DNA from: Sphingopyxis fribergensis
GTDB lineage: Bacteria > Pseudomonadota > Alphaproteobacteria > Sphingomonadales > Sphingomonadaceae
Assembly (NCBI RefSeq): GCF_000803645.1
Contig: NZ_CP009122.1
Coordinates: forward strand, 4,874,501-4,938,500
Direction: 5' to 3'
DNA: 64,000 nucleotides
Part shown: positions 30,084 to 37,306 of the stretch, piece after piece
Position numbering within the stretch: the first letter of the stretch is position 1
How the letters are laid out: every line of letters starts with the position of its first letter
Notes under the pieces: generated by a model
Database searches by the model: none
The model's input: the letters and a program-made list of their open reading frames with translations, nothing else
What the model was told of the DNA's origin: nothing
Position numbers and translations under genes: made by a program

Positions 30084-30499
30084 TCCGATCGCATGTCAAA
30101 CAGACATTCCGGATCGAAACCGGCCTGTCGCGCGACCTGACAGACCTTGCCCGCCGACGCGGCCTCACCCGGACCGAAGTGCTGGAGGCTGCACTGCGCT
30201 CCTTTCTCTCGCCCGATCAGGAGGAGCGGATCGAGGCGCTGTTGACCCGGCGCCTCGACCGCATCGGCCGCCAGCTCGACCGCATCGAATGGCATGGCGA
30301 AATGTCGGGAGAAGCGATGGCCCTGTTCGTTCGACACTGGCTCACGAGCACGGCGCCTTTGCCCGATGATGCATTGCCGGCCGCGCAGGCCAGCGGGAAG
30401 CGGCGGTGGGAGGCTTTCGTCGATGCCCTTTCACGTAGGATGGAAGTTGGACCAAAGCTCGCCGCGGAGCTGATGCGTGATGTCGGCGGTTCCAATTGA
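30080..30499 (+). CDS. CopG-family ribbon-helix-helix protein of the transfer region
   Basis: A 139-aa protein. The N-terminal VKQTFRIETGLSRDLTDLAR followed by GLTRTEVLEAALRSFL fits a ribbon-helix-helix. It usually sits between traG and trbB in Trb-type ICEs, and may regulate transfer genes. Here trbB is 5.2 kb further on, because cargo lies between them. The GTG start overlaps the traG stop. Confidence 0.85.
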   Translation: MIRSHVKQTFRIETGLSRDLTDLARRRGLTRTEVLEAALRSFLSPDQEERIEALLTRRLDRIGRQLDRIEWHGEMSGEAMALFVRHWLTSTAPLPDDALPAAQASGKRRWEAFVDALSRRMEVGPKLAAELMRDVGGSN

Positions 30500-30513
30500 A
30501 GCCTTTAACCGGC

Positions 30514-30753
30514 TCATCCAGCCCGCAGTTTTAAGAGAAAGCTGATGGCCTCGGCGGGGACACCGCACAGGGCAGCCGCTAGCAGCAGTATCGCGAGAGC
30601 CAGATATTTGGCCAGAGGAGTTCGGCACAGCTCGAGAAGCACCGCCGATTTGTGGCGGCCCAATTGCACAAGCGCCATGAACTGGGCGAGCTCGGCCTCA
30701 CGGTCAGTCATCGGACGATCACCTACGGGCGGGAGAGGGGGCATGTCGGTCAT
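30514..30753 (-). CDS. Small membrane protein, unknown
   Basis: A 79-aa protein from ATG 30753, with AGG seven bases upstream. The front is hydrophilic (TDREAELAQFMALVQLGRHK); one hydrophobic segment near residues 49-66 (YLALAILLLAAALCGV) suggests a single membrane anchor. No domain is recognised. It is oriented against the trb genes and opens the inserted cargo block. The gap 30766-30949 holds nothing I can support. Confidence 0.45.
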   Translation of the reverse strand: MTDMPPLPPVGDRPMTDREAELAQFMALVQLGRHKSAVLLELCRTPLAKYLALAILLLAAALCGVPAEAISFLLKLRAG

Positions 30754-30949
30754 CACAAACCTCACGGATTCATCGCAAAAATGGCGCGCTGTTACAGATG
30801 CGCGTGCGGGTTACCGTGAGGGATAAGCCCTCCGGGCTGGAGTGCCCCTCAGGCGAGTCGCTTGTCAACAGGGTGAATCGCAATTTTATCAACAGTCGGG
30901 GGTGCGTCTGGGGATATCTTGCCGCATTTCCGGGAAAGCCGGAGTTCGT

Positions 30950-31579
30950 TCAGTCCTCTTCGCCCTGCTGCTCGCGCTCGCGTAGTCTCTCGGCATAGCG
31001 GTAGCTCGCTTCGACGGAGTGATAGTCATCGGCGTAGCGATCGATGTCGCCGAGCGCGCATTCGACCTCATAGGCCACCGTATGGGGAGACGAGCCCGGG
31101 CGCTTTCGGCCCAGCCAGCGCTCTAGCTTGTCGAAGCGGCTCTGCATCCCCTGCACGCTGCATGCGATGCGCAGATCGTCGAGATTGCTGCTCGTTCGAT
31201 TGCGGCTCCAGGCCCTGCAGGCGAACTCAAGCTCTTCACCCCGTGTCGGAGGGCGATCGCTGAGATCAGCCCCACCATCTTTCGCAAGGGTCGGGTCGGC
31301 CTGTACACCGGCAAGGCCCGCACTGAGTGCCTCGCACAGTTCGCTATGATATTTATCCCGGAGCGCGGCGTCCCAATCATAGGGGCCAGCGCCGACGAAA
31401 AGATGCGGCAGCTTGAAATGCGCCCCCACTGCCTTCGGCAGCATCTTCTCGATCCGGATCACTCCGCGAATGACGCCGAGAAGGCGCTCGGCGTCGATCC
31501 CGGCCCAGGGCCGCGCCAGATTTTCGAGCGCGCCAAGGTTCGAATTGGTGGGCGTGTCCCCCGTGTTCCAGTATCGCAT
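30950..31579 (-). CDS. Hypothetical protein, cargo operon gene 3
   Basis: A 209-aa mostly helical, charged protein, with no recognised motif. It starts two bases after the previous gene's stop, so it is translationally coupled to the 31582-32298 gene. Two segments could be coiled coil near the C-terminus (YAERLREREQQGEED). Cys residues are few. A role in phage defence or stress is possible from context only. Confidence 0.55.
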   Translation of the reverse strand: MRYWNTGDTPTNSNLGALENLARPWAGIDAERLLGVIRGVIRIEKMLPKAVGAHFKLPHLFVGAGPYDWDAALRDKYHSELCEALSAGLAGVQADPTLAKDGGADLSDRPPTRGEELEFACRAWSRNRTSSNLDDLRIACSVQGMQSRFDKLERWLGRKRPGSSPHTVAYEVECALGDIDRYADDYHSVEASYRYAERLREREQQGEED

Positions 31580-31581
31580 GG

Positions 31582-32298
31582 TCAGTGCTTCAGTTTCTCT
31601 TTGGCCTTGATCCCTAATATGGCTTTCGCTTCCTCGCTCGCATTCTTGCCGATCTCGTCGAGGCGCTTTCTCACTATGGGGTCCGCGAGGAGCTGAGCCT
31701 TGGGTCCTTCGCCGGAACCGCAGACGACAGCATAGAAGAGCCGGTATAGCTCCTGTGCATGCTCGGCTCCGGCCACGGCAGCGTCGATGTCGCCCTGCCG
31801 GTAAACCAGTATGTCCTTGTCATCGATGGGTTCGGGCCTGATCACGCCGCGTCCATCGGGCAATATCTCAGATCTTTGTCGATGGCTGACATTATGGTTC
31901 ACGATCGTCTTCGGATGGGTGAGCAGGATTGCATCCGGCAGTTCGGAGCTATGACCCCAGACGCGGTGCGCAAACTGGTTACGCTCGGTTCGCGAGGTCT
32001 CGGCCACCGACCCGATGGTCTGCAGGAGCAATTGCTGCCATTCAGGAAGCGCTTCCTTGGCCGCGGCGTTGAGCGCCGACCTCTGGCCTCCCGAATTGAC
32101 GAGCGAAAGATACATGGCCGTGCCCACCGCGATATCGGCTTTCAGCATGCGGCTGAGGATGCTCGCGAGATCGCCATCGATGTGGGCCCAGAGCGCTATG
32201 ATATAGGCTACATCAGCCGCGAACGGCGAACGGCGCAAAACGCCGGGGCCAAAGAACAGCTGCCCATCGGGCGCGACATCGAAAAGGCGTTCGGGCAT
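31582..32298 (-). CDS. Hypothetical protein, HEPN/Abi-like helical region possible
   Basis: A 238-aa protein from ATG 32298. A central helical region contains R-x-E-R-N-x-F-A-H (TSRTERNQFAHRVWGH), which resembles the R-x4-6-H RNase motif of HEPN-type or Abi-like proteins; this is a visual match only. The C-terminus is Lys/Glu-rich. The start overlaps the thioesterase stop by one base (TGATG). The longer frame to 32496 is antisense-like and rejected. Confidence 0.5.
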   Translation of the reverse strand: MPERLFDVAPDGQLFFGPGVLRRSPFAADVAYIIALWAHIDGDLASILSRMLKADIAVGTAMYLSLVNSGGQRSALNAAAKEALPEWQQLLLQTIGSVAETSRTERNQFAHRVWGHSSELPDAILLTHPKTIVNHNVSHRQRSEILPDGRGVIRPEPIDDKDILVYRQGDIDAAVAGAEHAQELYRLFYAVVCGSGEGPKAQLLADPIVRKRLDEIGKNASEEAKAILGIKAKEKLKH

Positions 32299-32714
32299 CA
32301 GCCGCGATCCAGGCCGCCCGTGGACACCACCCGTGCCGAGGCCGTCGCGCGCGCCACGCATCGGCCCTCGGCGTCGAAAAGCTCGCCCTCGAGAAAGGCG
32401 ACCGTCTTCCCCAATTGGACGATCCGGCCGACACCGGTGAAGCTGCCCGGCCGCGCGGGAGCGAGATAGCTGATGTTGAGCGAGATGGTTGCGCAATAAT
32501 AGGCGCCCCCCGATTTCACGAGAACCGTCGGTCCCAGCGTATCGTCGAGCATCGCAGCGACGAAGCCGCCCTGGATATTGCCTCCGGGATTACAGAAGGC
32601 GGGCTTCCCTTCCATTCTCACCCGTATGGTGCCGGTGGCTTCCTCGGCCTCGATAAGCTCCCAGCCAAGTGTTTCTGCGCAGGGCGGGCGTGCGAAGCTG
32701 TCGAATATGCTCAT
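32298..32714 (-). CDS. PaaI-family hotdog-fold thioesterase
   Basis: A 138-aa protein. The hotdog signature GGNIQGGFVAAMLDDTLG and the following beta strands (ISLNISYLAPARPG and FLEGELFDAEGRCVARA) match PaaI/YbgC-like acyl-CoA thioesterases. ATG 32714 is chosen for spacing to GGGAG; an ATG two codons upstream is also possible. It leads a three-gene leftward operon with two unknown proteins. Why a metabolic hydrolase sits with them inside an ICE is unclear. Confidence 0.85.
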   Translation of the reverse strand: MSIFDSFARPPCAETLGWELIEAEEATGTIRVRMEGKPAFCNPGGNIQGGFVAAMLDDTLGPTVLVKSGGAYYCATISLNISYLAPARPGSFTGVGRIVQLGKTVAFLEGELFDAEGRCVARATASARVVSTGGLDRG

Positions 32715-32897
32715 GTCCATCTCCCGATGCTGCCCGGCTAGTGCAGGCATTCGGCAGCATAGTGACGGGCCTCTCCCCCAAACTCCAGACCTGTCGCAAT
32801 CAGCATTCCATCCTGGACCAATCTGTCTGGTCATGCTCGCTTTTCTCCGGGGGCGAATGCTGGCATCCCCGGTGCTCCATCACATTGGGAGAGAATA

Positions 32898-33128
32898 ATG
32901 GACGAAGACGCTTTGTTCGCGGTTGGAACAGTCCTGGCGGCGATCGGCGGCCTGCTGGAACGAAAGGGCGTCTGTACCACCACCGAATTTGCCGAAACTC
33001 TTGGCGGCGTTGCCCTGATGACCGCCGAGTCCGGTGAGCAGTACCGGAACCGTGCCGCCTATGTCGGCAGTTGGGCACAGATGGTGCGCGCTGCCGCCGA
33101 ACATGCTGGCGGCGCGCGCGAGCATTGA
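32898..33128 (+). CDS. Small hypothetical protein (76 aa)
   Basis: ATG 32898 has a nearby GGGAGAG. The product is MDEDALFAVGTVLAAIGGLLERKG followed by a neutral helical stretch and ends with AEHAGGAREH. No domain is recognised. It is the only rightward gene in the cargo block and converges on radC, 7 bp away. Confidence 0.5.
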   Translation: MDEDALFAVGTVLAAIGGLLERKGVCTTTEFAETLGGVALMTAESGEQYRNRAAYVGSWAQMVRAAAEHAGGAREH

Positions 33129-33135
33129 CCCACCC

Positions 33136-34122
33136 TCATTCGGCGCCAGCTTCGAAATAGGCGCGCATCCGGTGGGCAATGACTGGGTCGAGCCGGATGA
33201 AAGTCCGGCGGCCGTCGATCGGATCGGGCACGCGGCGCGTAATCCCGGCATCGCAGAGGCGCTGTGCCAGCCTCAACGCGCTGCTCATTGGGATCGAGGA
33301 TGTGACGCACAGCGCGCTGATGGAGAGACGCTTGCGTTCGCATTCGTGAACGAAGAGATCGATCAGCATCTCCCAAGCGGGATCGCCGAATAGTTCGGGT
33401 GTCCCGATCAGCTGCTGGCGGAGGAGGCGCCTGCGCATTGCGGCCCTTGCATTGGCCAGCGCAATGTCCCCGTGGTCGATGCGCGCGGGACCTCCCGGAC
33501 TTCGCAATGTGAAGGAGGCTGACGGAATGGGCGTCCCGGCAAGAGTGTCATTGCTGATGACGTGATGACAGTGGGTTGATGTCACGACGATGTGGTCGAT
33601 GATCTCGACGTTGAGCGACCGTCCGATCATTTCGAGCTTCCGCGTCGCTTCGATGTCCTCGACGCTGGGGCGATGGTCGCCGCTCGGATGGTTGTGCACG
33701 AGGATCAGCCCGGCGGCATTGAGTTCGAGCGCACGCCGGAAGATCGTCCGGGGGTAGATGGCAAGCTGGGCAAGTGTACCGCTTTGCAAAACTTCGTCGG
33801 CAAGAAGATGTCGCCCGCCGTCGAGAAAAAGGATGCGGAGCCGTTCGTCGGAAAGCGAGCCCATCGACATGATAAGATAGGAGCGCAGCCTCCGATCGAA
33901 AGGATCGATGCTGATACCTCGAAGGTCGCCTGAAAAGCTCTCGGCGGCGAGCTTGCGCGCCTCGAGAATGACCTCTGCCACCTGCGGCGCGTCGCCAATT
34001 ACGCGAGCAAGTGCTTCGGGCGACTGCGCCCAAATGCGGCTGATCGAATGAAACGCAGCAAGAAGCTGGTCGGCTAGTGCTTCGCAGCGTTCCGGCTCGA
34101 TGGTCGCAATGAAATGTACCAG
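33136..34122 (-). CDS. radC: RadC-family JAB-domain protein with C-terminal winged helix; start unresolved
   Basis: About 330 aa. An N-terminal HhH-like region (EALADQLLAAF--SISRIWAQSPEALARVIG) is followed by the JAB/MPN metal motif ILVHNHPSGDHRPSVEDIEATR. The final about 100 residues look like a MarR-type winged helix (RKRLSISALCVTSSIPMSSALRLAQRL). RadC homologues are frequent on ICEs and may take the place of restriction-evasion or recombination factors. No ATG, GTG or TTG exists in frame between about 34122 and 34566 near the family's normal start; the boundary given is a CTG and is approximate. It overlaps the gene at 34074. Confidence 0.75.
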   Translation of the reverse strand: MVHFIATIEPERCEALADQLLAAFHSISRIWAQSPEALARVIGDAPQVAEVILEARKLAAESFSGDLRGISIDPFDRRLRSYLIMSMGSLSDERLRILFLDGGRHLLADEVLQSGTLAQLAIYPRTIFRRALELNAAGLILVHNHPSGDHRPSVEDIEATRKLEMIGRSLNVEIIDHIVVTSTHCHHVISNDTLAGTPIPSASFTLRSPGGPARIDHGDIALANARAAMRRRLLRQQLIGTPELFGDPAWEMLIDLFVHECERKRLSISALCVTSSIPMSSALRLAQRLCDAGITRRVPDPIDGRRTFIRLDPVIAHRMRAYFEAGAE

Positions 34123-34559
34123 GACCGATCGCTGCCGGCCTGAGCCAATCGCTTTTGGTGTTGCCAGGTTGCGGCCACGAGGAGCGGCGGAAGAAGCCAG
34201 GATGCAGCAACCTGCATCGTCAGATAAGCTATCGGATGAAGGTCCATGTCGATCGCGCGGGTCGTGTGAGCCAGCAGCGGAAGGAATTGCAGGACCGCCG
34301 CCAGCATGGGCCAGAAACGATAGGCCGTCAGCGCTACGGTCATCGTCGCGGCCGCCGCTATCAGATCGATCAGGAGGTGACCCGCATCGACCGAGAGGAA
34401 ATTCACCGCGAATATCAGGTGTAGAGCTTGGTCGGAAATCAGCATGAACAGGAGAATGGCTGCTACTGCCTTCTCCGGGCCGCCCCCTTTCCGGAGGGCG
34501 TAGACGAGAGCCACCAGCAGCAATGTCACGAAGATTGCGATCCGCAGCATCGCGCTCAT
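34074..34559 (-). CDS. Polytopic membrane protein, unknown
   Basis: A 161-aa protein with about five hydrophobic segments (IAIFVTLLLVALVYAL, AVAAILLFMLI, LHLIFAVNFL, LLIDLIAAAAT, FWPMLAAVLQFLPLLA). No family is recognised. Its stop overlaps the N-terminal region of radC in another frame. It could help translate radC through coupling, which would explain that gene's missing normal start codon. Confidence 0.55.
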   Translation of the reverse strand: MSAMLRIAIFVTLLLVALVYALRKGGGPEKAVAAILLFMLISDQALHLIFAVNFLSVDAGHLLIDLIAAAATMTVALTAYRFWPMLAAVLQFLPLLAHTTRAIDMDLHPIAYLTMQVAASWLLPPLLVAATWQHQKRLAQAGSDRSWYISLRPSSRNAAKH

Positions 34560-34591
34560 TCACCATGCCGATGGCCCATCGTCAATGTCGC

Positions 34592-34924
34592 TCAGCTCAC
34601 CAGGGCAATCTTCGCCGGGCCAGCCTCGGCAACTGCCGGGCATTCGTGAAGATCGAGGCCCGACGTTTCACGGCCGATGTCGGCAAGGTCGCCATGAACA
34701 CGAAGGATGTCGCCGCTCACACCAACCAGCGCCAGCTGCGCCTCGGCAATACGGCGGATCGTCGCATGGCCCTTGGCAGCGGGGACGCCTGCCGTGTCGC
34801 GACGTGCGGTTACCACTTCCGCCATGAGCGACGATACGGCGATAAGGGCGCCGTCTATCTGTGCCTCAGCGGCAGGCACCACTTTCTGCAACCGCTCGGC
34901 CGCAACGTTGTTCAGATTTTGCAT
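34592..34924 (-). CDS. Small conserved-looking sphingomonad protein, unknown
   Basis: A 110-aa helical protein from ATG 34924, with GGAGAGGAG about eight bases upstream. It starts MQNLNNVAAERLQKVVPAAE and is rich in Ala/Val. The sequence looks like a four-helix or phasin-like bundle, but no named family is supported. It forms a pair with the LuxR-like membrane regulator upstream (34986-35504). Confidence 0.6.
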   Translation of the reverse strand: MQNLNNVAAERLQKVVPAAEAQIDGALIAVSSLMAEVVTARRDTAGVPAAKGHATIRRIAEAQLALVGVSGDILRVHGDLADIGRETSGLDLHECPAVAEAGPAKIALVS

Positions 34925-34985
34925 AGACTCTCCTCTCCGGGGAAGCGCACCGCGCTCCCGGACCATGGTTCAACAAGAGTTGGGA

Positions 34986-35504
34986 TCAGGCCGCGGCGAG
35001 CCGGGTCAGCGAATGACCGATCGACAGGCCTGCGATCACCATGAGCAGGATCGCAATGAGCAAACTCACGACGATCACGACCCGGGCCTGAGGCCTGTAA
35101 TTTGGCCTCAGCAAATCCCTGAACGGAGAGCCTTCGCTCCGAGGCCCGGCTCGGCTTGCCAAATTATCGTTCAGATGCAGCAAGCTGGCGGGGTCACCGT
35201 CCGGGAAGTCGGATGGCACCAGCTCGGGGGCTGGCGGTAGTATGACCGGATCACATGGTATCCGATCATAGGTCTGGCGCAGCCGCGCATAGATGATCGC
35301 GGTCTCGTCACGGTTGGCCGCGCCCAGCGTGTCGCGTGCGGTGGTGAGCCGCAGATCCACCGCCTGCTTCGATATGTCGAGGTCGCGGGCGATCTGTTTC
35401 GAGGTTTTTCGTTCCAGCAGCAAATCGAGACAGGCCCGCTGCTTTTCTGTCAAGCGCGTCCACCTCAAGAACTCGTCCGAATGCTGCGACCCCGAATCAC
35501 TCAT
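34986..35504 (-). CDS. LuxR-type HTH protein with C-terminal membrane anchor
   Basis: A 172-aa protein. Residues 15-65 form a LuxR/sigma-4-like HTH: RLTEKQRACLDLLLERKTSKQ then ISKQAVDLRLTTAR. The C-terminus has one strong hydrophobic segment (VVIVVSLLIAILLMVIAGL, about 143-161). Thus it is a membrane-tethered DNA-binding protein. It is divergent from trbB (220-bp spacer), a position from which it could control the mating-channel operon. It could be released or act at the membrane; no sensor domain is visible. Confidence 0.75.
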   Translation of the reverse strand: MSDSGSQHSDEFLRWTRLTEKQRACLDLLLERKTSKQIARDLDISKQAVDLRLTTARDTLGAANRDETAIIYARLRQTYDRIPCDPVILPPAPELVPSDFPDGDPASLLHLNDNLASRAGPRSEGSPFRDLLRPNYRPQARVVIVVSLLIAILLMVIAGLSIGHSLTRLAAA

Positions 35505-35724
35505 CCTGACACTGTTGTCAAAATTACGCTCGGCACAACCCGCCGACCTTCATTTAATCGCCACCGAATCGGAACTGATCGCATCGCGGCCTACGCCATT
35601 CTCTGTCTTTCTTACCCACAGTACGACGCGCGCAAATCTCTGTTGAAAATAGTGAATCTCTGCGTCTCTTACTCGTCCCCGTCGAGCCGGGCGTCCTTGC
35701 CCGGACCATCCAACGGGGACTATC

Positions 35725-36702
35725 ATGGGCGCAGAGCCGGTCCGTTTCGAGGCGCAGGGGCGTGGTGCCCGCATGCTGCGTACAGCGCTTGGCGGCGCAA
35801 TTGCCGAGTGGCTTGCCGACCCCGCGGTCATCGAAATCATGCTCAATCCTGACGGTCGGCTCTGGGTCGATCGCCTCGGCGCAGGGATCACCGATAGCGG
35901 TATCCTGCTCGCGGCCACCGACGGTGAGCGCATCATCCGGCTCGTGGCGCATCATGTCGGCGCCGAGGTCCATGCCGGGTCGCCGCGCGTGTCGGCCGAG
36001 CTTCCCGAAAGCGGCGAGCGCTTTGAGGGTCTGTTGCCGCCCGTGGTCGCGGCGCCGACCTTCGCGATCCGCAAGCCCGCGGTCGCCGTCTTCTCGCTCG
36101 GCGATTATGTCGCAGCCGGCATCATGTCCGCACCGGCGGCCGAGGCGCTACGCTCCGGGGTCGCCGAGCGCCTCAATATCCTCGTCGCCGGCGGAACCGG
36201 GACGGGCAAGACGACGCTCACCAATGCCCTGCTCGCCGAGGTCGCCAAGACCAGCGAACGCGTCGTCCTGATCGAAGACACCCGCGAGCTCCAATGCGCG
36301 GCTCCGAACCTCGTCGCGATGCGCACCAAGGATGGGGTCGCGTCGCTGTCCGATCTCGTCCGTTCCTCGCTTCGGCTTCGGCCGGACCGCATCCCGATCG
36401 GCGAGGTCCGCGGTGCCGAGGCGCTCGACCTTCTGAAGGCTTGGGGCACCGGACATCCCGGCGGCATCGGCACGATCCACGCGGGCAGCGCGATCGGCGC
36501 GCTCCGCCGCATGGAGCAGCTCATTCAGGAAGCCGTGATCACGGTCCCACGGGCCCTCCTCGCAGAAACGATCGATCTCGTTGCCGTTCTCGTGCGCGAC
36601 GGCGCCGGGCGGCGCCTTGCCGAACTCGCCCGCGTCGACGGTCTCGATGCGTCGACCGGCGACTATCGCATCACCCCCCTCTTTACCCCCGAAGGAGACT
36701 GA
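35725..36702 (+). CDS. trbB: TrbB, VirB11-type secretion ATPase
   Basis: A 325-aa hexameric-ATPase-type protein. Walker A is GGTGTGKT at 156-163. The Asp box ([10 protein letters not shown]), His box ([14 protein letters not shown]) and Walker B-like region ([12 protein letters not shown]) are all present. It powers pilus and channel assembly. It opens an eleven-gene rightward operon, with short gaps or ATGA overlaps to 44946. The 220 bp upstream hold its likely promoter. Confidence 0.95.
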   Translation: MGAEPVRFEAQGRGARMLRTALGGAIAEWLADPAVIEIMLNPDGRLWVDRLGAGITDSGILLAATDGERIIRLVAHHVGAEVHAGSPRVSAELPESGERFEGLLPPVVAAPTFAIRKPAVAVFSLGDYVAAGIMSAPAAEALRSGVAERLNILVAGGTGTGKTTLTNALLAEVAKTSERVVLIEDTRELQCAAPNLVAMRTKDGVASLSDLVRSSLRLRPDRIPIGEVRGAEALDLLKAWGTGHPGGIGTIHAGSAIGALRRMEQLIQEAVITVPRALLAETIDLVAVLVRDGAGRRLAELARVDGLDASTGDYRITPLFTPEGD

Positions 36703-36704
36703 CC

Positions 36705-37037
36705 ATGACCCACGCCGCCCGGCGGGAGGCGCCGCGCTTCCTGCTCGCCTCGACCGCTCTCTATGTCGCGCTCGTTACCGCCTTGCCCGCTCGGGCCGGT
36801 GGCTCGTCGATGCCGTGGGAAGCGCCGCTGCAATCGATCCTCGAAAGCGTCGAGGGGCCCGTCGCGAAGGTGATCTCGCTGATCATCATCATCATCACCG
36901 GGCTGACCATCTCGTTCGGCGACACGTCGGGCGGTTTTCGCCGCATGGTCCAGATCGTGTTCGGGCTGTCGATCGCCTTCGCGGCGTCGAGCTTCTTCCT
37001 GACCTTCTTTTCCTTCGGCGGCGGAGCCGTCGTCTGA
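36705..37037 (+). CDS. trbC: TrbC pilin precursor (VirB2-like)
   Basis: A 110-aa protein with a signal sequence (LVTALPARAGG), then two hydrophobic segments (VAKVISLIIIIITGL and IVFGLSIAFAASSFFLTFF), the layout of TrbC/VirB2 pilins. GAAGGAG precedes ATG 36705. The pilin is probably processed by the TraF peptidase at 24492. Confidence 0.9.
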   Translation: MTHAARREAPRFLLASTALYVALVTALPARAGGSSMPWEAPLQSILESVEGPVAKVISLIIIIITGLTISFGDTSGGFRRMVQIVFGLSIAFAASSFFLTFFSFGGGAVV

Positions 37038-37306
37038 TGGATGCCCCGGCCGAAGTCACCGGTTTCTTCGCGCCCGTGCACCGCGCGCTCGCCGAGCCGA
37101 TCCTGCTCGGCGGCGCGCCGCGCGCCCTCGCGATCGCCAATGGCACGCTCGCGGCCGGGATCGGCCTTGGCCTCCGCCTCTGGATCGCGGGTCTCGTCCT
37201 CTGGATCGTCGGCCATGCGCTCTCGGTCTGGGCGGCGCGCCGCGACCCGCAATTCGTCGACGTCGCCAAGCGTCACCTCAAATATCCTGTCTGGATGCGG
37301 CCATGA
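37037..37306 (+). CDS. trbD: TrbD (VirB3-like) membrane protein
   Basis: An 89-aa protein with an N-terminal PVHRALAEPILLGGAPRAL, then a hydrophobic hairpin. This is the TrbD/VirB3 pattern. It overlaps trbC by one base (TGATG) and trbE by ATGA. It is a partner of the TrbE ATPase at the inner membrane. Confidence 0.92.
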   Translation: MDAPAEVTGFFAPVHRALAEPILLGGAPRALAIANGTLAAGIGLGLRLWIAGLVLWIVGHALSVWAARRDPQFVDVAKRHLKYPVWMRP

